Assembly: GCA_937900675.1 (NCBI GenBank)
Contig: CALCEA010000013.1
Coordinates: 1 to 44,816 of the forward strand
Length of the DNA stretch: 44,816 bases
Reading direction: 5' to 3'
Source of the DNA: an uncultured Chitinophagaceae bacterium
GTDB lineage: Bacteria; Bacteroidota; Bacteroidia; Chitinophagales; Chitinophagaceae
The position numbers were made by a program, and so were the translations under genes. Under the pieces are notes generated by a model that was not told where the DNA came from, searched no databases, and worked only from the letters and a program-made list of their open reading frames with translations. Below are positions 1 through 9,933 of this stretch, piece by piece; position 1 is the stretch's first letter, and each line of letters begins with the position of its first letter.

Positions 1-3000
1 CACCTGTGGAATTGATGATATCTAATTTTATATCTCTGGTTTGAATATTGCTAAACTGAATGTAAAAACTATTTCCTTTAATTAAATTATCTATATAATC
101 ACTTGAAGTTATTTTAAGGCCAATTTCTTTAACAGATGCTTCTATTAAATCTGTTACTAATACTAATTTAGGATCTGAAGTCATAGTACAACCTCCTGTC
201 ATAGTCATTACTTTATATAAGGCATTTCTTTTTGCGATTAAGGTTTGGTTTGTGGCACCACTAATTGTTGAATCATTGATTAGCCATTGATAATTATTTG
301 CCAAGGTTGTAGTTAAACTACTATCATTGATTTGCGTAATAATTGGTTTGGTCACAAAAGATACTGGTACTGTACTAATTGGACTTGGACAATCGTTGGT
401 ACTAATTTGCGTATTGTAAAAGAAGTAATAAAAATTTTGAAAATTTCCGCTTGATGCAGTAACACTATTGCCTGTAATACTAAATAATTTATTGGGTCCA
501 ATAGGATAGGTGTTATTACCTAGTCCATTATTTCTGAACAATGTGGCATCGGTACATTTAACTATGATAATATAATCTCCCGGTTGAGGAATTTTTAAGT
601 TTAAATAATATACTCTTCCAGAATCACCTTCCACAAATGGTGTTGCTGATGAACCAGTTGCTGCTGTTGGGGTTGGGCTTGAAGCGCCAACATTTAAGCT
701 TACTGTTTGAATTGGATAATATGAATAGGATCCGTCTGAATTGTCTGAAGCAAATGTGCCAAGTATGAAATCGATTTTGCCAGCATAACCAGTATATAAC
801 TTAGTTGTTTCAATGGTCATAGCACTGGTAGCATTAATTTTTACATAATTACCGCTAAAGCTATTATATCCTCCACTTCCGCCTAAACTAGTATTGTTTA
901 ATGGCCCTACAAAACCAGCATAGCCACTGCTCACATTTAATTTACTTGCACTGCTATTGATTACAGTTGCAGATCCGGATGCAATAGGATTGATTGTTGA
1001 ACTACTATCATACCAAAAATATTTACTGGTACTAATTGGATTGCTTACTTGTAATTGAACACTATTATTACAATTAGTCGCTGTTGCCGTTGGTGCAACA
1101 GTAGCTGCTGAAGTTGTAAAGTTGGCACTTAAGCTATTATTATCTTTTGATTGGTCTGTAGCTAGTGATACAGTTGCTGTTATGGTGTAATTGCTGTTTT
1201 CGTCTAAACTAATTGGCGATTGAAAAGTATAATTCATATTCTCTAATCCACCTAAATTGCCATTAAAAGTCTCCGTAATAGTTTTTATAGTAGTAGTACC
1301 TTTCTTTACTATTACATTGATTGGAAAATTTGATTGTTTGCCTCCTCCATTATTTACAATTTTAACAGTAATATATTGTGTTCCATTTTTACATGCTTTT
1401 GCTGTAGGGCTTACAATATCACTTAATTGTAAATCATTGGATGGGTTATTGAATTTAATAGAGTAATCTTGGGTTTCTCCAATGGTATAAGTCCCACATG
1501 GATTTAAGCTAGTTGATGCTGCTGTTTCAGTAGCCACAATTCTTAATCTTGTAGTAGCACCAACGGTTACATTAGATGGAAGATTAATAGTGCCACTATA
1601 AATTCCGTTAGTCAAAGCTTTACTTACTGCAGCTTCTTCAGTTGATTCAAAAACTCCATTATTATTATAATCTATGTAAATATTGATAAATCTGGTATTA
1701 TTACTTGAGTCAACACTGGAAGTTTTTATGGAGAAATTAACGACACCTAATGGCTCTCCATTAATAATTTTCTTTGTATTATCAATGTATTGACTATTTG
1801 TCGAGTTTGCAAAAACAATATTGTTTAGAGTAACACTATCTAGTTTGGTACCTGCAGAAGAACTTGCAGTAGAGTTGCAATATGCTGCACCACCAGCTCC
1901 ACTAATTACTAAAGAATATGCTTGACTTGCTCTCTCTAAATTGTTTTTATGAGAAACTGTTATAGTGTAAGTATTGCCAACTAAAACTGTGTCTATTTCT
2001 ACTTTTTCAACATTATCAATTTTGTTATTACCTCTAGTGGCAGCTGCATCTGGGCTGGCTGGGTTTAAATTCCATGTTTCAACTATTGTGTTGCCATTAC
2101 TTATTTTTAAATCTAAATCATTCACTAATCTTGGAGCACTATTATTTAAGGTATTACTAGCAGTGCCTTTTACATCTGTCCATACTAAAGTTGCTTTTAA
2201 TGCTTTTTTACCTGATGCTATAATAGTGTATGTTTTTGTACTTTGATTTTGTAGTACATCCTCAAATACTAAATCTGTTGAGCTGCTTGAATTATTGCTA
2301 GTTAATGCATTGTTTAAAGTTATGGCTGCTTCACTTGTATTTAATAATCCCCAGCCATGTTTATAATCAGGACCCGGATATAAGCCAGCTTCGTTTGCCG
2401 TATGAACAGCTAATGCTTTCAAAGTTGCAGATCTAATTGGCTTCTTGTTAATTTTGTAACTTAATTCTTGAAGTAGTAGTAAAGAACCAGCAACTCCCGG
2501 TGCGGCCATTGAAGTGCCACTCAAATATCCATAACTAGAATCGTTGGTGGTAAGTGTAGAGTATACTGCAACACCATCTGCTACAATATCTGGTTTAATT
2601 CTTCCATCATCCGTAGGGCCCCAACTTGTAAATGAAGTGGTTACAACATCTTCTTTTTTAGAATATCCTGCAGTAATTCCAGAAACCGCACCCACTGTTA
2701 AAATATTTTTAGCAACCACATCTCCTGGTAAAGATTCAAAGCTATTATTATTACTTAAACTATCTGGTCTAACTCCAGCATTATACCATTTACCAGATAT
2801 ATCTCTTCTCCAATAGGTAGAATCATTATTATACCATACACCAGAACTATTTTTTGTTGGCCCATTGGATGATCTGCTATTTCCTGCAGACTTCACAATT
2901 AAATAAAAAGGTGCATTATATGCAATAGAGTCATATAATACTGCCTGATTATCGTATAATCCAAAACGGTAATCTTCTTTCTCATTGTATTTCCCATTGA

Positions 3001-3676
3001 ATTCCCATCTAGAAGAGTCACTATTATAATCCCATCCACATACAGTTCCATAAGAATGATTAGAAACTAATAAATTATTGGCTGCGGCACTAGACATTTC
3101 AGAGACATCACTATTCCAATCATATGCATAGATACCTTTGCTGCCGTATAACATTCCTTTTGCATTGGGATTCACTCCCTTTCCAATTAAAATACCTGCT
3201 ACATGGGTACTATGATCTACTGTATTGGTTACATTATCTTTTTGTGTAACTCTGTTAGCAATATCATAATGTGAATTTCTGATAGCACCCTCGTCCCACA
3301 TACCTAATTTAAAACTCACACTATCACTACTTCCATTTAAGTTAAATCCAGTTACACCACCTGGCCAAACTTTATTAGTATTTACCGTGACAGAATGAAT
3401 GGGGTCAGCAAAACTGGTGAAATAAATAGGTTGTCCATACATATCAACACCCATCAAGCTCACTCTTGCGTTATTTTTATTTAAATAGTTGATAGCCCAT
3501 CCATTTTTCTTTGCTTTGATCACCGCGTCTGAAAAATTATTTCTTGATTCAAAATCTAATTTTTTTGATACCTCCCTTAATACAACAGATTGAGTATTGA
3601 CTTGTGTATATGACTTGATGGGTAAAATACAAATCACCATTAGATAAAATAAAATTATGTATCTAAAACGCTGCAT
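1..3676 (-). CDS. Secreted subtilisin-like serine protease (S8), C-terminus cut by window edge
   Basis: Open from ATG at 3676 to the window edge without a stop, about 1,225 codons, so the C-terminus is missing. A hydrophobic signal peptide covers residues 1-25. The S8 catalytic domain (about 115-430) has the full triad: Asp128 in GMWDEGA, His155 in DHSTHVAGI and Ser389 in SGTSMAAPG, with the oxyanion Asn in KSAGNS near 264. A beta-sandwich with LVWTDVKG and LVNDLDLKI follows (about 455-580). Next comes a GEVED-type domain (about 590-737, IYIDYNNNGVFE and GETQDYSI), a CARDB-like domain (about 742-845), then Ser/Thr/Asn-rich Ig-like sequence. This layout is usual for large Bacteroidota exoproteases. 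A T9SS sorting domain would be expected in the missing part, but that is inference. It is divergent from the gene at 3739. Confidence 0.9.
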   Translation of the reverse strand, partial: MQRFRYIILFYLMVICILPIKSYTQVNTQSVVLREVSKKLDFESRNNFSDAVIKAKKNGWAINYLNKNNARVSLMGVDMYGQPIYFTSFADPIHSVTVNTNKVWPGGVTGFNLNGSSDSVSFKLGMWDEGAIRNSHYDIANRVTQKDNVTNTVDHSTHVAGILIGKGVNPNAKGMLYGSKGIYAYDWNSDVSEMSSAAANNLLVSNHSYGTVCGWDYNSDSSRWEFNGKYNEKEDYRFGLYDNQAVLYDSIAYNAPFYLIVKSAGNSRSSNGPTKNSSGVWYNNDSTYWRRDISGKWYNAGVRPDSLSNNNSFESLPGDVVAKNILTVGAVSGITAGYSKKEDVVTTSFTSWGPTDDGRIKPDIVADGVAVYSTLTTNDSSYGYLSGTSMAAPGVAGSLLLLQELSYKINKKPIRSATLKALAVHTANEAGLYPGPDYKHGWGLLNTSEAAITLNNALTSNNSSSSTDLVFEDVLQNQSTKTYTIIASGKKALKATLVWTDVKGTASNTLNNSAPRLVNDLDLKISNGNTIVETWNLNPASPDAAATRGNNKIDNVEKVEIDTVLVGNTYTITVSHKNNLERASQAYSLVISGAGGAAYCNSTASSSAGTKLDSVTLNNIVFANSTNSQYIDNTKKIINGEPLGVVNFSIKTSSVDSSNNTRFINIYIDYNNNGVFESTEEAAVSKALTNGIYSGTINLPSNVTVGATTRLRIVATETAASTSLNPCGTYTIGETQDYSIKFNNPSNDLQLSDIVSPTAKACKNGTQYITVKIVNNGGGKQSNFPINVIVKKGTTTIKTITETFNGNLGGLENMNYTFQSPISLDENSNYTITATVSLATDQSKDNNSLSANFTTSAATVAPTATATNCNNSVQLQVSNPISTSKYFWYDSSSTINPIASGSATVINSSASKLNVSSGYAGFVGPLNNTSLGGSGGYNSFSGNYVKINATSAMTIETTKLYTGYAGKIDFILGTFASDNSDGSYSYYPIQTVSLNVGASSPTPTAATGSSATPFVEGDSGRVYYLNLKIPQPGDYIIIVKCTDATLFRNNGLGNNTYPIGPNKLFSITGNSVTASSGNFQNFYYFFYNTQISTNDCPSPISTVPVSFVTKPIITQINDSSLTTTLANNYQWLINDSTISGATNQTLIAKRNALYKVMTMTGGCTMTSDPKLVLVTDLIEASVKEIGLKITSSDYIDNLIKGNSFYIQFSNIQTRDIKLDIINSTG

Positions 3677-3680
3677 GTGT

Positions 3681-3688
3681 TAAAATTA
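3681..3688 (-). promoter_or_regulatory. Possible -7 element of the subtilase gene (TAATTTTA)
   Basis: On the minus strand TAATTTTA lies 4 bases before the ATG at 3676, with a TTTG 18 bases upstream of it. It differs from the Bacteroidota TAnnTTTG -7 consensus only in the last base. Weak evidence alone; position and spacing fit. Confidence 0.35.
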
Positions 3689-3738
3689 CAATGAAATCTC
3701 AACAAACAAATGCTTAACTTTAAGTAATTCTTATTCAA

Positions 3739-4164
3739 ATGAATTTTCTGATCACACTCTTAATTTTAATTGGAGGAATGGCTGCCCCTCAACAGGGTAT
3801 TAAAGGCTCTTTAAGGGAAGTCAAGGGTAATCAAATGGGCATCGAAAAGAAGAGTAGCTTAAAAGGTCAACCATTGGTTGGCAGGTTATATGTATTTAAT
3901 GACTTGTCCGATTCAGATTTGGTTGGATTAGAAGGCCAGTGGTGTAAATCTGTTCAACAAAAACCTTATTTAATCATTCAAACAGACAACAAAGGATATT
4001 TTAAACAAGATTTAAAAAAGGGTAAATATGTTGTTTTGGTAGAAGTATATGATGGCTTTTTTATTCCTTCTTTTGACCAATATAATCATCCAACCAAGGT
4101 TTTGGTAGAGCCCCAAAAATACAGTTCTTTAAACATCTTGGTGAATTCAAAAGCATTTTATTAG
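3739..4164 (+). CDS. Small secreted protein with carboxypeptidase-regulatory-like fold
   Basis: 141 aa. Residues 1-16 form a hydrophobic export signal (MNFLITLLILIGGMAA). The mature part looks like one transthyretin-like or carboxypeptidase-regulatory-like beta-sandwich: PLVGRLYVFND, then TDNKGYFKQDLKKGKYVVLVE, then an aromatic stretch DGFFIPSFDQ, and a C-terminal ILVNSKAFY. A conserved Bacteroidota family with the pattern GKYxVxxxxxxGFFxxxFD and a C-terminal INYKAxY has the same plan; I assign it by remembered pattern. No catalytic residues are evident and the function is unknown. It is divergent from the subtilase gene and followed 27 bp later by mfd, which has its own promoter. Confidence 0.7.
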   Translation: MNFLITLLILIGGMAAPQQGIKGSLREVKGNQMGIEKKSSLKGQPLVGRLYVFNDLSDSDLVGLEGQWCKSVQQKPYLIIQTDNKGYFKQDLKKGKYVVLVEVYDGFFIPSFDQYNHPTKVLVEPQKYSSLNILVNSKAFY

Positions 4165-4172
4165 GATAGCTG

Positions 4173-4180
4173 TATCTTTG
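4173..4180 (+). promoter_or_regulatory. mfd promoter -7 element (TATCTTTG)
   Basis: Exact match to the Bacteroidota -7 consensus TAnnTTTG, ending 11 bases before the mfd ATG at 4192 and just after the stop of the previous gene. No clear -33 TTTG at the usual 17-21 base spacing. Confidence 0.6.
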
Positions 4181-4191
4181 CAGCCTGAGCG

Positions 4192-7100
4192 ATGAATGAA
4201 CAATCTTTGTTTGGTAGGTTTCACGAATCCCCCCTCCTAAAAAAGTTGGTGGACGGGATACTTATGTCCTCCTCTCAAAATTTACCTGCTCAATTTTTTC
4301 TACAAAACTTACATGGTTCTTCCGCAGCTTTTATTATTGAAGCAATTTTCAAAAACGAAGCAACTGCTAATTTGAATCATTTAGTAGTATTGAATGATGC
4401 AGAAGAAGCAGCTTATTTTTTTAATTCTGTAGAAAGTGTAACAGAGGCAATGGATTTATTTTATTTCCCTTCTTCTTTTAAAACGCCACAGAATTTTAAT
4501 TTGCTCAATCCATCCCATGTCATGTTAAGAACAGAGGCATTGACAAAAATCTCCATGGGAGGAAATAAGAAAATTATTGTAAGTTATCCAGAAGCCATTT
4601 TTGAGAAGGTTATTTTGCCTAAGACTCTACAGCAAAACATCATTCAATTAAAAACCAATGATACCCTGGAATTAAACCAGTTAATGCAACAATTGGTGGA
4701 TTATGGATTTGAAAGAACTGATTTTGTGTATGAGCCAGGACAATTTGCATTAAGAGGAGGTATTTTTGATATTTATTCATTTGGTAATGAAAAGCCCTAC
4801 CGTATTGAATTATTTGGTGAAGAAATTGATAGTATTCGTCTATTTGATCCTGCTACGCAATTAAGTGAAAGAAAGTTATTGCAAGTAAACATTATCCCAA
4901 ATGTTACTACGCAATTTGAGGATACAGAAAAAATCCCACTATTTGATTTCTTGAGTAAAGACACAGTAGTATGGTTGAAAGACTGGGATGTGATCAAACA
5001 AAAAGGCCTGGACCAAGCAGAGGCATTGCAAGATTATATAGATCATCATGGGGGAAAGCCAAAAGTAGAAGAGAACGATCCTCATCAAAAAAATACAAGC
5101 CAAGACGATTTTATTGATGTGCAGAATACAGAAAAAGCATTGGCTACAAAAAGTATTATTGAATTTGGTTATCAACCACATTTAACCAAAGAGAAAATTA
5201 ATTTTAATACACAGGTTCAGCCTGCATTCAATAGACAGTTCCAATTGCTTATTGAGAATTTGCAATCTTTTGAAAAGAAAGGATATGATCTTTTTATTTT
5301 TGCAGAACAAGCTAAACAATTAGAGCGTTTGCATGCCATTTTTACGGATTTAAAAACGGAGATACAGTTTACGCCTATTGTTAAAAATATTCATGAAGGT
5401 TTTATTGATCATGAACATAAATTACTTTGTTACACCGACCATCAAATCTTCCAGAGATATCATAAGTACAAAGTAAAACAAGCATACACAAAGAGCAAAG
5501 CTATTACACTAAGAACCTTAAGGGATTTGGCTCCCGGAGATTATGTAACCCATATTGATCATGGGGTGGGTGTATATAGCGGATTACAAAAAATCGAAGT
5601 GAAGGGAGTGATGCAAGAAGCGGTAAGAATTATATATAAGGATAGTGATATCTTGTATGTGAATATAAATTCCTTGCATAAGATATCCAAATATACAGGG
5701 AAGGAAGGCGCTCCACCTAAAGTAAATAAATTAGGTTCTGATGCTTGGGTGAAATTGAAGGACAAAACCAAGGCGAAGGTTAAAACCATTGCATTTGATT
5801 TAATCAAACTATACGCTCAAAGAAAGGCGCAATCTGGATTTGCATTCACTCCAGACAATTATATGATGCATGAGCTGGAAGCATCTTTTATTTACGAGGA
5901 TACTATTGATCAGGCCAAAGCCATCGCAGATGTGAAAAAAGATATGGAGCAAGGTTCTCCGATGGATAGATTGGTTTGTGGAGATGTTGGTTTTGGTAAA
6001 ACAGAAGTGGCCATTCGTGCAGCATTTAAAGCAGCCATTGATGGAAAGCAGGTAGCCGTTTTAGTACCCACTACTATTTTGGCTTTTCAACATTATAAAA
6101 CCTTTAAAGAAAGATTGAAAGATTTTCCAGTGACAGTAGATTATATCAATCGTTTTAAAACAGCTGCTCAAAAGAAAGAAACTATTCAAAGAGTAAAAGA
6201 GGGAAAGATTGATATTTTAGTGGGTACACATGGTATTTTAGGAAAAGATGTTCAATTCAAAGATTTAGGACTGATGGTGATTGATGAGGAACAGAAATTT
6301 GGAGTAGCACATAAAGAAAAATTAAAAACATTAAGAACAACAGTAGATTGTTTAACACTTACTGCAACACCTATTCCAAGAACCCTGCATTTTAGTTTGA
6401 TGGGTGCCAGAGATTTAAGTATTATTAATACTGCACCAGCAAATAGACAACCTATTCATACAGAAGTACAAGTATTTCATGAAGATGTGATTAGAGAAAC
6501 TATTTATTTTGAAACAGAGAGGGGTGGACAGGTTTTCTTTATTCATAATAGAGTACAGGGATTGGCAGAAATGTGTGCAATGATTCAAAGACTCTGTCCC
6601 GACTTGAGTATTGGATATGCACATGGTCAGTTAGAAGGCCATCAATTGGAAGAAAAGATTTTAGACTTTATAGAAAGAAGATATGATGTATTGGTTTGTA
6701 CTAATATTGTAGAGAGTGGGGTGGATATACCTAATGTAAATACCATTATTGTGAATAATGCACATCAATTTGGCTTGAGTGATTTGCATCAATTGAGAGG
6801 AAGGGTTGGTAGAAGTAATAAAAAAGCATTTTGTTATTTATTAGCACCACCTATTAGTACTTTACCTGATGATTCAAGAAAAAGATTACAAACCCTTGAA
6901 CAATTTAGTGAGCTAGGAAGTGGATTCCAGATTGCTATGCGAGATTTAGATATCAGAGGTGCAGGTAATTTATTGGGAGGAGAGCAAAGTGGATTTATGG
7001 TAGAGATTGGCTTTGAAATGTATCAAAAGATTTTAGCAGAAGCAGTTAGAGAATTGAAGAGATCAGACTTTAAAGAATTATTCCAAGAAGAGATTAGTCA

Positions 7101-7578
7101 GCAAGATGATTTTGTACAGGATTGTACCATCGATACAGATTTAGAGATTATGATTCCTGATGCCTATGTTGAAAATATAGGTGAAAGATTGTCTTTGTAT
7201 ACCAGATTGGATCAATCAGAGAATGAAGAAGAATTGGTGGCAATGAAGGATGAGATGACCGATCGATTTGGCCCTATGCCTAAGTCGGTGGCAGATTTAT
7301 TTGAAACGGTAAGAGCCAGAAAATTAGCCATTGCATTAGGCTTTGAAAAAATGACATTGAAAGAAGAAACCCTGAGATGTTATTTTATCAATCGTCCTGA
7401 TTCACCTTATTTTGAAAGCGATTTATTTAAAAGTCTTTTAGCCTTTACCCAAACTTCCATGAACAATGCACATTTTAAGCAAGTGGGTAAGCTATTTGTA
7501 TTAGTGATAAAAGATATTCCTACTATGGAAGACTGCCATAGGGTATTACAGAAAATGTATAATGGGGTAGTGAAGTAA
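4192..7578 (+). CDS. mfd: Transcription-repair coupling factor Mfd
   Basis: 1,128 aa, normal for Mfd. It removes RNA polymerase stalled at DNA lesions and recruits UvrA. The N-terminal part is the UvrB-like module. The RNA polymerase-interaction region includes LRDLAPGDYVTHIDHGVGVY (about residue 440-460). The translocase has Walker A GDVGFGKTE near 597-605, a DEEQ box in MVIDEEQKFGV, SAT-like TLTATPIPRT, motif VI LRGRVGRSNKKA, and the RDLDIRGAGNLLGGEQSG segment of the TRG region. The C-terminal D7 regulatory domain follows (from about 950). The start is fixed by the TATCTTTG promoter just upstream. The bidirectional hairpin after the stop probably ends transcription. Confidence 0.97.
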   Translation: MNEQSLFGRFHESPLLKKLVDGILMSSSQNLPAQFFLQNLHGSSAAFIIEAIFKNEATANLNHLVVLNDAEEAAYFFNSVESVTEAMDLFYFPSSFKTPQNFNLLNPSHVMLRTEALTKISMGGNKKIIVSYPEAIFEKVILPKTLQQNIIQLKTNDTLELNQLMQQLVDYGFERTDFVYEPGQFALRGGIFDIYSFGNEKPYRIELFGEEIDSIRLFDPATQLSERKLLQVNIIPNVTTQFEDTEKIPLFDFLSKDTVVWLKDWDVIKQKGLDQAEALQDYIDHHGGKPKVEENDPHQKNTSQDDFIDVQNTEKALATKSIIEFGYQPHLTKEKINFNTQVQPAFNRQFQLLIENLQSFEKKGYDLFIFAEQAKQLERLHAIFTDLKTEIQFTPIVKNIHEGFIDHEHKLLCYTDHQIFQRYHKYKVKQAYTKSKAITLRTLRDLAPGDYVTHIDHGVGVYSGLQKIEVKGVMQEAVRIIYKDSDILYVNINSLHKISKYTGKEGAPPKVNKLGSDAWVKLKDKTKAKVKTIAFDLIKLYAQRKAQSGFAFTPDNYMMHELEASFIYEDTIDQAKAIADVKKDMEQGSPMDRLVCGDVGFGKTEVAIRAAFKAAIDGKQVAVLVPTTILAFQHYKTFKERLKDFPVTVDYINRFKTAAQKKETIQRVKEGKIDILVGTHGILGKDVQFKDLGLMVIDEEQKFGVAHKEKLKTLRTTVDCLTLTATPIPRTLHFSLMGARDLSIINTAPANRQPIHTEVQVFHEDVIRETIYFETERGGQVFFIHNRVQGLAEMCAMIQRLCPDLSIGYAHGQLEGHQLEEKILDFIERRYDVLVCTNIVESGVDIPNVNTIIVNNAHQFGLSDLHQLRGRVGRSNKKAFCYLLAPPISTLPDDSRKRLQTLEQFSELGSGFQIAMRDLDIRGAGNLLGGEQSGFMVEIGFEMYQKILAEAVRELKRSDFKELFQEEISQQDDFVQDCTIDTDLEIMIPDAYVENIGERLSLYTRLDQSENEEELVAMKDEMTDRFGPMPKSVADLFETVRARKLAIALGFEKMTLKEETLRCYFINRPDSPYFESDLFKSLLAFTQTSMNNAHFKQVGKLFVLVIKDIPTMEDCHRVLQKMYNGVVK

Positions 7579-7582
7579 GTGC

Positions 7583-7616
7583 AAAAAAAAAGAGCCCCCT
7601 TGGGAGACTCTTTTTT
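7583..7616. terminator. Bidirectional terminator between mfd and the small DUF5679-like gene
   Basis: An A-tract, then AAAGAG...CCC, a TT loop, GGG...CTCTTT and a T-tract form an interrupted hairpin immediately after the mfd stop. The flanking A and T runs let it serve both mfd (plus) and the convergent gene at 7636-7842 (minus). Confidence 0.75.
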
Positions 7617-7635
7617 AATTCGGTTTTAGATTGGA

Positions 7636-7842
7636 CTAAAAACCTTTTTTAGCAACTCCGTCAGCGATTGCTTTTAATGCATTTGCTTCGCTTAAGATAG
7701 CAGCCATTTTATTTCCTTTACCGTCATGACCACCAGCCATATAACCGCCTTTAGCAGTTTTTGTAACTACAGCATCATGCATTGGTACATTTTTTTCTTT
7801 AGTTTTTAAGCAATAAGCTTTGATCATTTTTGAAGTGTCCAT
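7636..7842 (-). CDS. Small conserved protein, DUF5679-like, zinc ligands lost
   Basis: 68 aa, basic, no signal peptide. YCLKTKEK near the N-terminus, VVTKTAKGGYMAGGHDG in the middle and GNKMAAILSEANAL towards the end line up with the DUF5679-type plan YCxKCKxK ... TxNGRxAxxGxCPxCGxKM. Here only one cysteine remains (C11): the second Cys of the first knuckle is Thr, and CPxCG has become HDGKGN. If the comparison is right, this is a metal-free relative of a zinc ribbon. Function unknown. It lies 66 bp downstream of gyrB on the same strand and could be read through from it; a weak short hairpin at 7870-7883 lies between. The bidirectional terminator at 7583-7616 closes the unit. Confidence 0.7.
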   Translation of the reverse strand: MDTSKMIKAYCLKTKEKNVPMHDAVVTKTAKGGYMAGGHDGKGNKMAAILSEANALKAIADGVAKKGF

Positions 7843-7908
7843 TTTGTATAAATTTTAAAGTGAAAATTTCTACTTGAAAGTAGGCTATTTATTGTGAAAA
7901 ATCATCAT

Positions 7909-9888
7909 TTATGCGTCAATTTTTGCGTATTTGGCGTGTGTTTCGATGAATTCTCTCCTTGGAGCTACCTCGTCACCCATTAACATGCTGAAAATTCTAT
8001 CTGCTTCTGCAGCACTTTCAATGGTAACTTGCTTCAAGGTTCTTCTGCTTGGATCCATAGTGGTTTCCCATAATTGATCTGCGTTCATCTCTCCCAGACC
8101 CTTATATCTTTGAATCGTTACAGAATCATCTTTACCTCCACCTAATTTTTCTATCAATCCTTTTCTTTGTTCTTCGCTGTATGCATATTCTTGATCCTTA
8201 CCTTTCTTCACTAAGTATAAAGGTGGTTGAGCAATATATACATAACCATTTTGAACCAACTCTTTCATGTATCTAAAGATGAAGGTTAAAATCAAAGTAG
8301 CAATGTGGGAACCATCCACATCGGCATCGGTCATAATAATTAATTTATGATAACGAAGCTTGGTAAGGTTTAAAGCTTTTGGATCTTCAGGGGTACCCAC
8401 AGTAACACCTAATGCAGTGTACATATTTCTGATCTCTTCGTTTTCGTAGATCTTATGTTCCATTGCTTTTTCCACATTCAAGATTTTACCACGAAGCGGT
8501 AAGATCGCTTGATAGCTTCTATCTCTACCTTGTTTAGCTGTACCACCCGCAGAGTCTCCCTCCACAAGGTATAGTTCACATTTTTCAGCATCTCTTTCAG
8601 AACAATCCGCTAGTTTACCTGGCAATCCACCTCCAGATAAAACTGTTTTGCGTTGAACCATATCTCTTGCTTTCTTAGCGGCTACACGAGCTTGTGCTGC
8701 TAAAATAATTTTAGAGATAACATATTTAGCTTCTTTAGGATTTTCTTCTAAGTATGCTTCTAACACACGAGAAACAGTAGTTTGTACTACACCACTTACT
8801 TCACTGTTACCTAATTTAGTTTTTGTTTGACCTTCAAATTGTGGTTCAGGAACTTTTACAGAAATAATAGCACTTAAGCCTTCTCTAAAGTCGTCACCTT
8901 CTACAGTTACTTTTGCTTTCTCAAACAAACCTTCTTTATCACCATAGCTTTTGAATACACGCGTTAAAGCTGTTCTAAAACCAGTTACATGGGTACCTCC
9001 TTCAATGGTATTGATATTGTTTACATAAGAGAAGATGTTTTCTTTGAAATCATCATTATAAGTTAATGCAACTTCAACTGCTACATTAGATGCTTCGTCA
9101 TGACCTTCTACATATAAAGGCTGAGTGATAATAGGGTTTCTATTACCATTCTTATCCAACATTTGTACAAACTCTACGATACCGCCTTCGCTATAAAACT
9201 CATTTACATAAGCGTTTCCATTTTCATCTTTCTCGCGTAAATCAGTTAAGCTAATATGAATTCTTTTATTCAAGTAAGACAACTCGCGTAATCTACCTTC
9301 TAAAATTTCTTTACGATATACTGTTTCTTGGAAGATGGTTGCATCAGGCCAAAAATGTACTCTTGTACCTGTTTTTTCACTTGTGCCATTTTCTCTAACG
9401 GCATATTGAGGAACACCAATTGCATATTCTTGTTCGAAGATCTTTCCTTCTCTGTGAACAGTTACTTGAAGCTTGGTACTTAAAGCGTTCACACAACTCA
9501 CACCAACACCGTGTAAACCTCCGGAAACCTTGTAGGTATTCTTGTCAAATTTACCTCCTGCGTGAAGTACTGTCATAACCACTTCTAAGGCAGATCTTTT
9601 TTCTTTAGTGTGCATGGCAGTAGGGATACCACGACCATTATCTTGAACACTAATTGAATTGTCTGTGTGGATGGTTACTTCGATATGAGAACAGTACCCT
9701 GCAAGGGCCTCGTCAATTGAGTTATCTACTACCTCATATACTAAGTGGTGAAGACCTTTGATACCTACATCGCCAATATACATGGCAGGTCTTTTTCTAA
9801 CGGCTTCTAAACCTTCTAATACCTGGATACTATCGGCTCCATAATTCTTGTTCTCGGCCGAATCTGGATGTTGCAAATCTTCTGACAT
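7909..9888 (-). CDS. gyrB: DNA gyrase subunit B
   Basis: 659 aa from the ATG at 9888. With GyrA it introduces negative supercoils using ATP. The GHKL ATPase domain has EVVDNSIDEALAG with the Mg-binding Asn, the DNGRGIP loop and GGLHGVGVSCVNALS. The Toprim domain has EGDSAGG, PLRGKILNVEKA and TDADVDGSHI. The C-terminus has RYKGLGEMNADQLWETTMDP, characteristic of GyrB rather than ParE. An in-frame ATG at 9921 would add 11 residues (MPYKNNKKDPF). I prefer 9888 because family members start with a short MSE-type leader before NYGADSIQVLEGLEAVRKRP, and the -7 element at 9934-9941 would give that start a normal-length leader. The longer start is not excluded. Confidence 0.97.
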   Translation of the reverse strand: MSEDLQHPDSAENKNYGADSIQVLEGLEAVRKRPAMYIGDVGIKGLHHLVYEVVDNSIDEALAGYCSHIEVTIHTDNSISVQDNGRGIPTAMHTKEKRSALEVVMTVLHAGGKFDKNTYKVSGGLHGVGVSCVNALSTKLQVTVHREGKIFEQEYAIGVPQYAVRENGTSEKTGTRVHFWPDATIFQETVYRKEILEGRLRELSYLNKRIHISLTDLREKDENGNAYVNEFYSEGGIVEFVQMLDKNGNRNPIITQPLYVEGHDEASNVAVEVALTYNDDFKENIFSYVNNINTIEGGTHVTGFRTALTRVFKSYGDKEGLFEKAKVTVEGDDFREGLSAIISVKVPEPQFEGQTKTKLGNSEVSGVVQTTVSRVLEAYLEENPKEAKYVISKIILAAQARVAAKKARDMVQRKTVLSGGGLPGKLADCSERDAEKCELYLVEGDSAGGTAKQGRDRSYQAILPLRGKILNVEKAMEHKIYENEEIRNMYTALGVTVGTPEDPKALNLTKLRYHKLIIMTDADVDGSHIATLILTFIFRYMKELVQNGYVYIAQPPLYLVKKGKDQEYAYSEEQRKGLIEKLGGGKDDSVTIQRYKGLGEMNADQLWETTMDPSRRTLKQVTIESAAEADRIFSMLMGDEVAPRREFIETHAKYAKIDA

Positions 9889-9933
9889 AAAAGGATCTTT
9901 TTTGTTGTTTTTATAGGGCATTCAGCATGCATA

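Noticed and set aside
1257..2816. Three plus-strand frames of 69-90 residues
   Set aside because: They are antisense shadows of the subtilase gene, whose catalytic motifs and unbroken frame are on the minus strand.
9889..9921. Longer gyrB start adding 11 residues
   Set aside because: Possible, but the extension MPYKNNKKDPF is not like known GyrB N-termini; ATG 9888 preferred. Not fully excluded.
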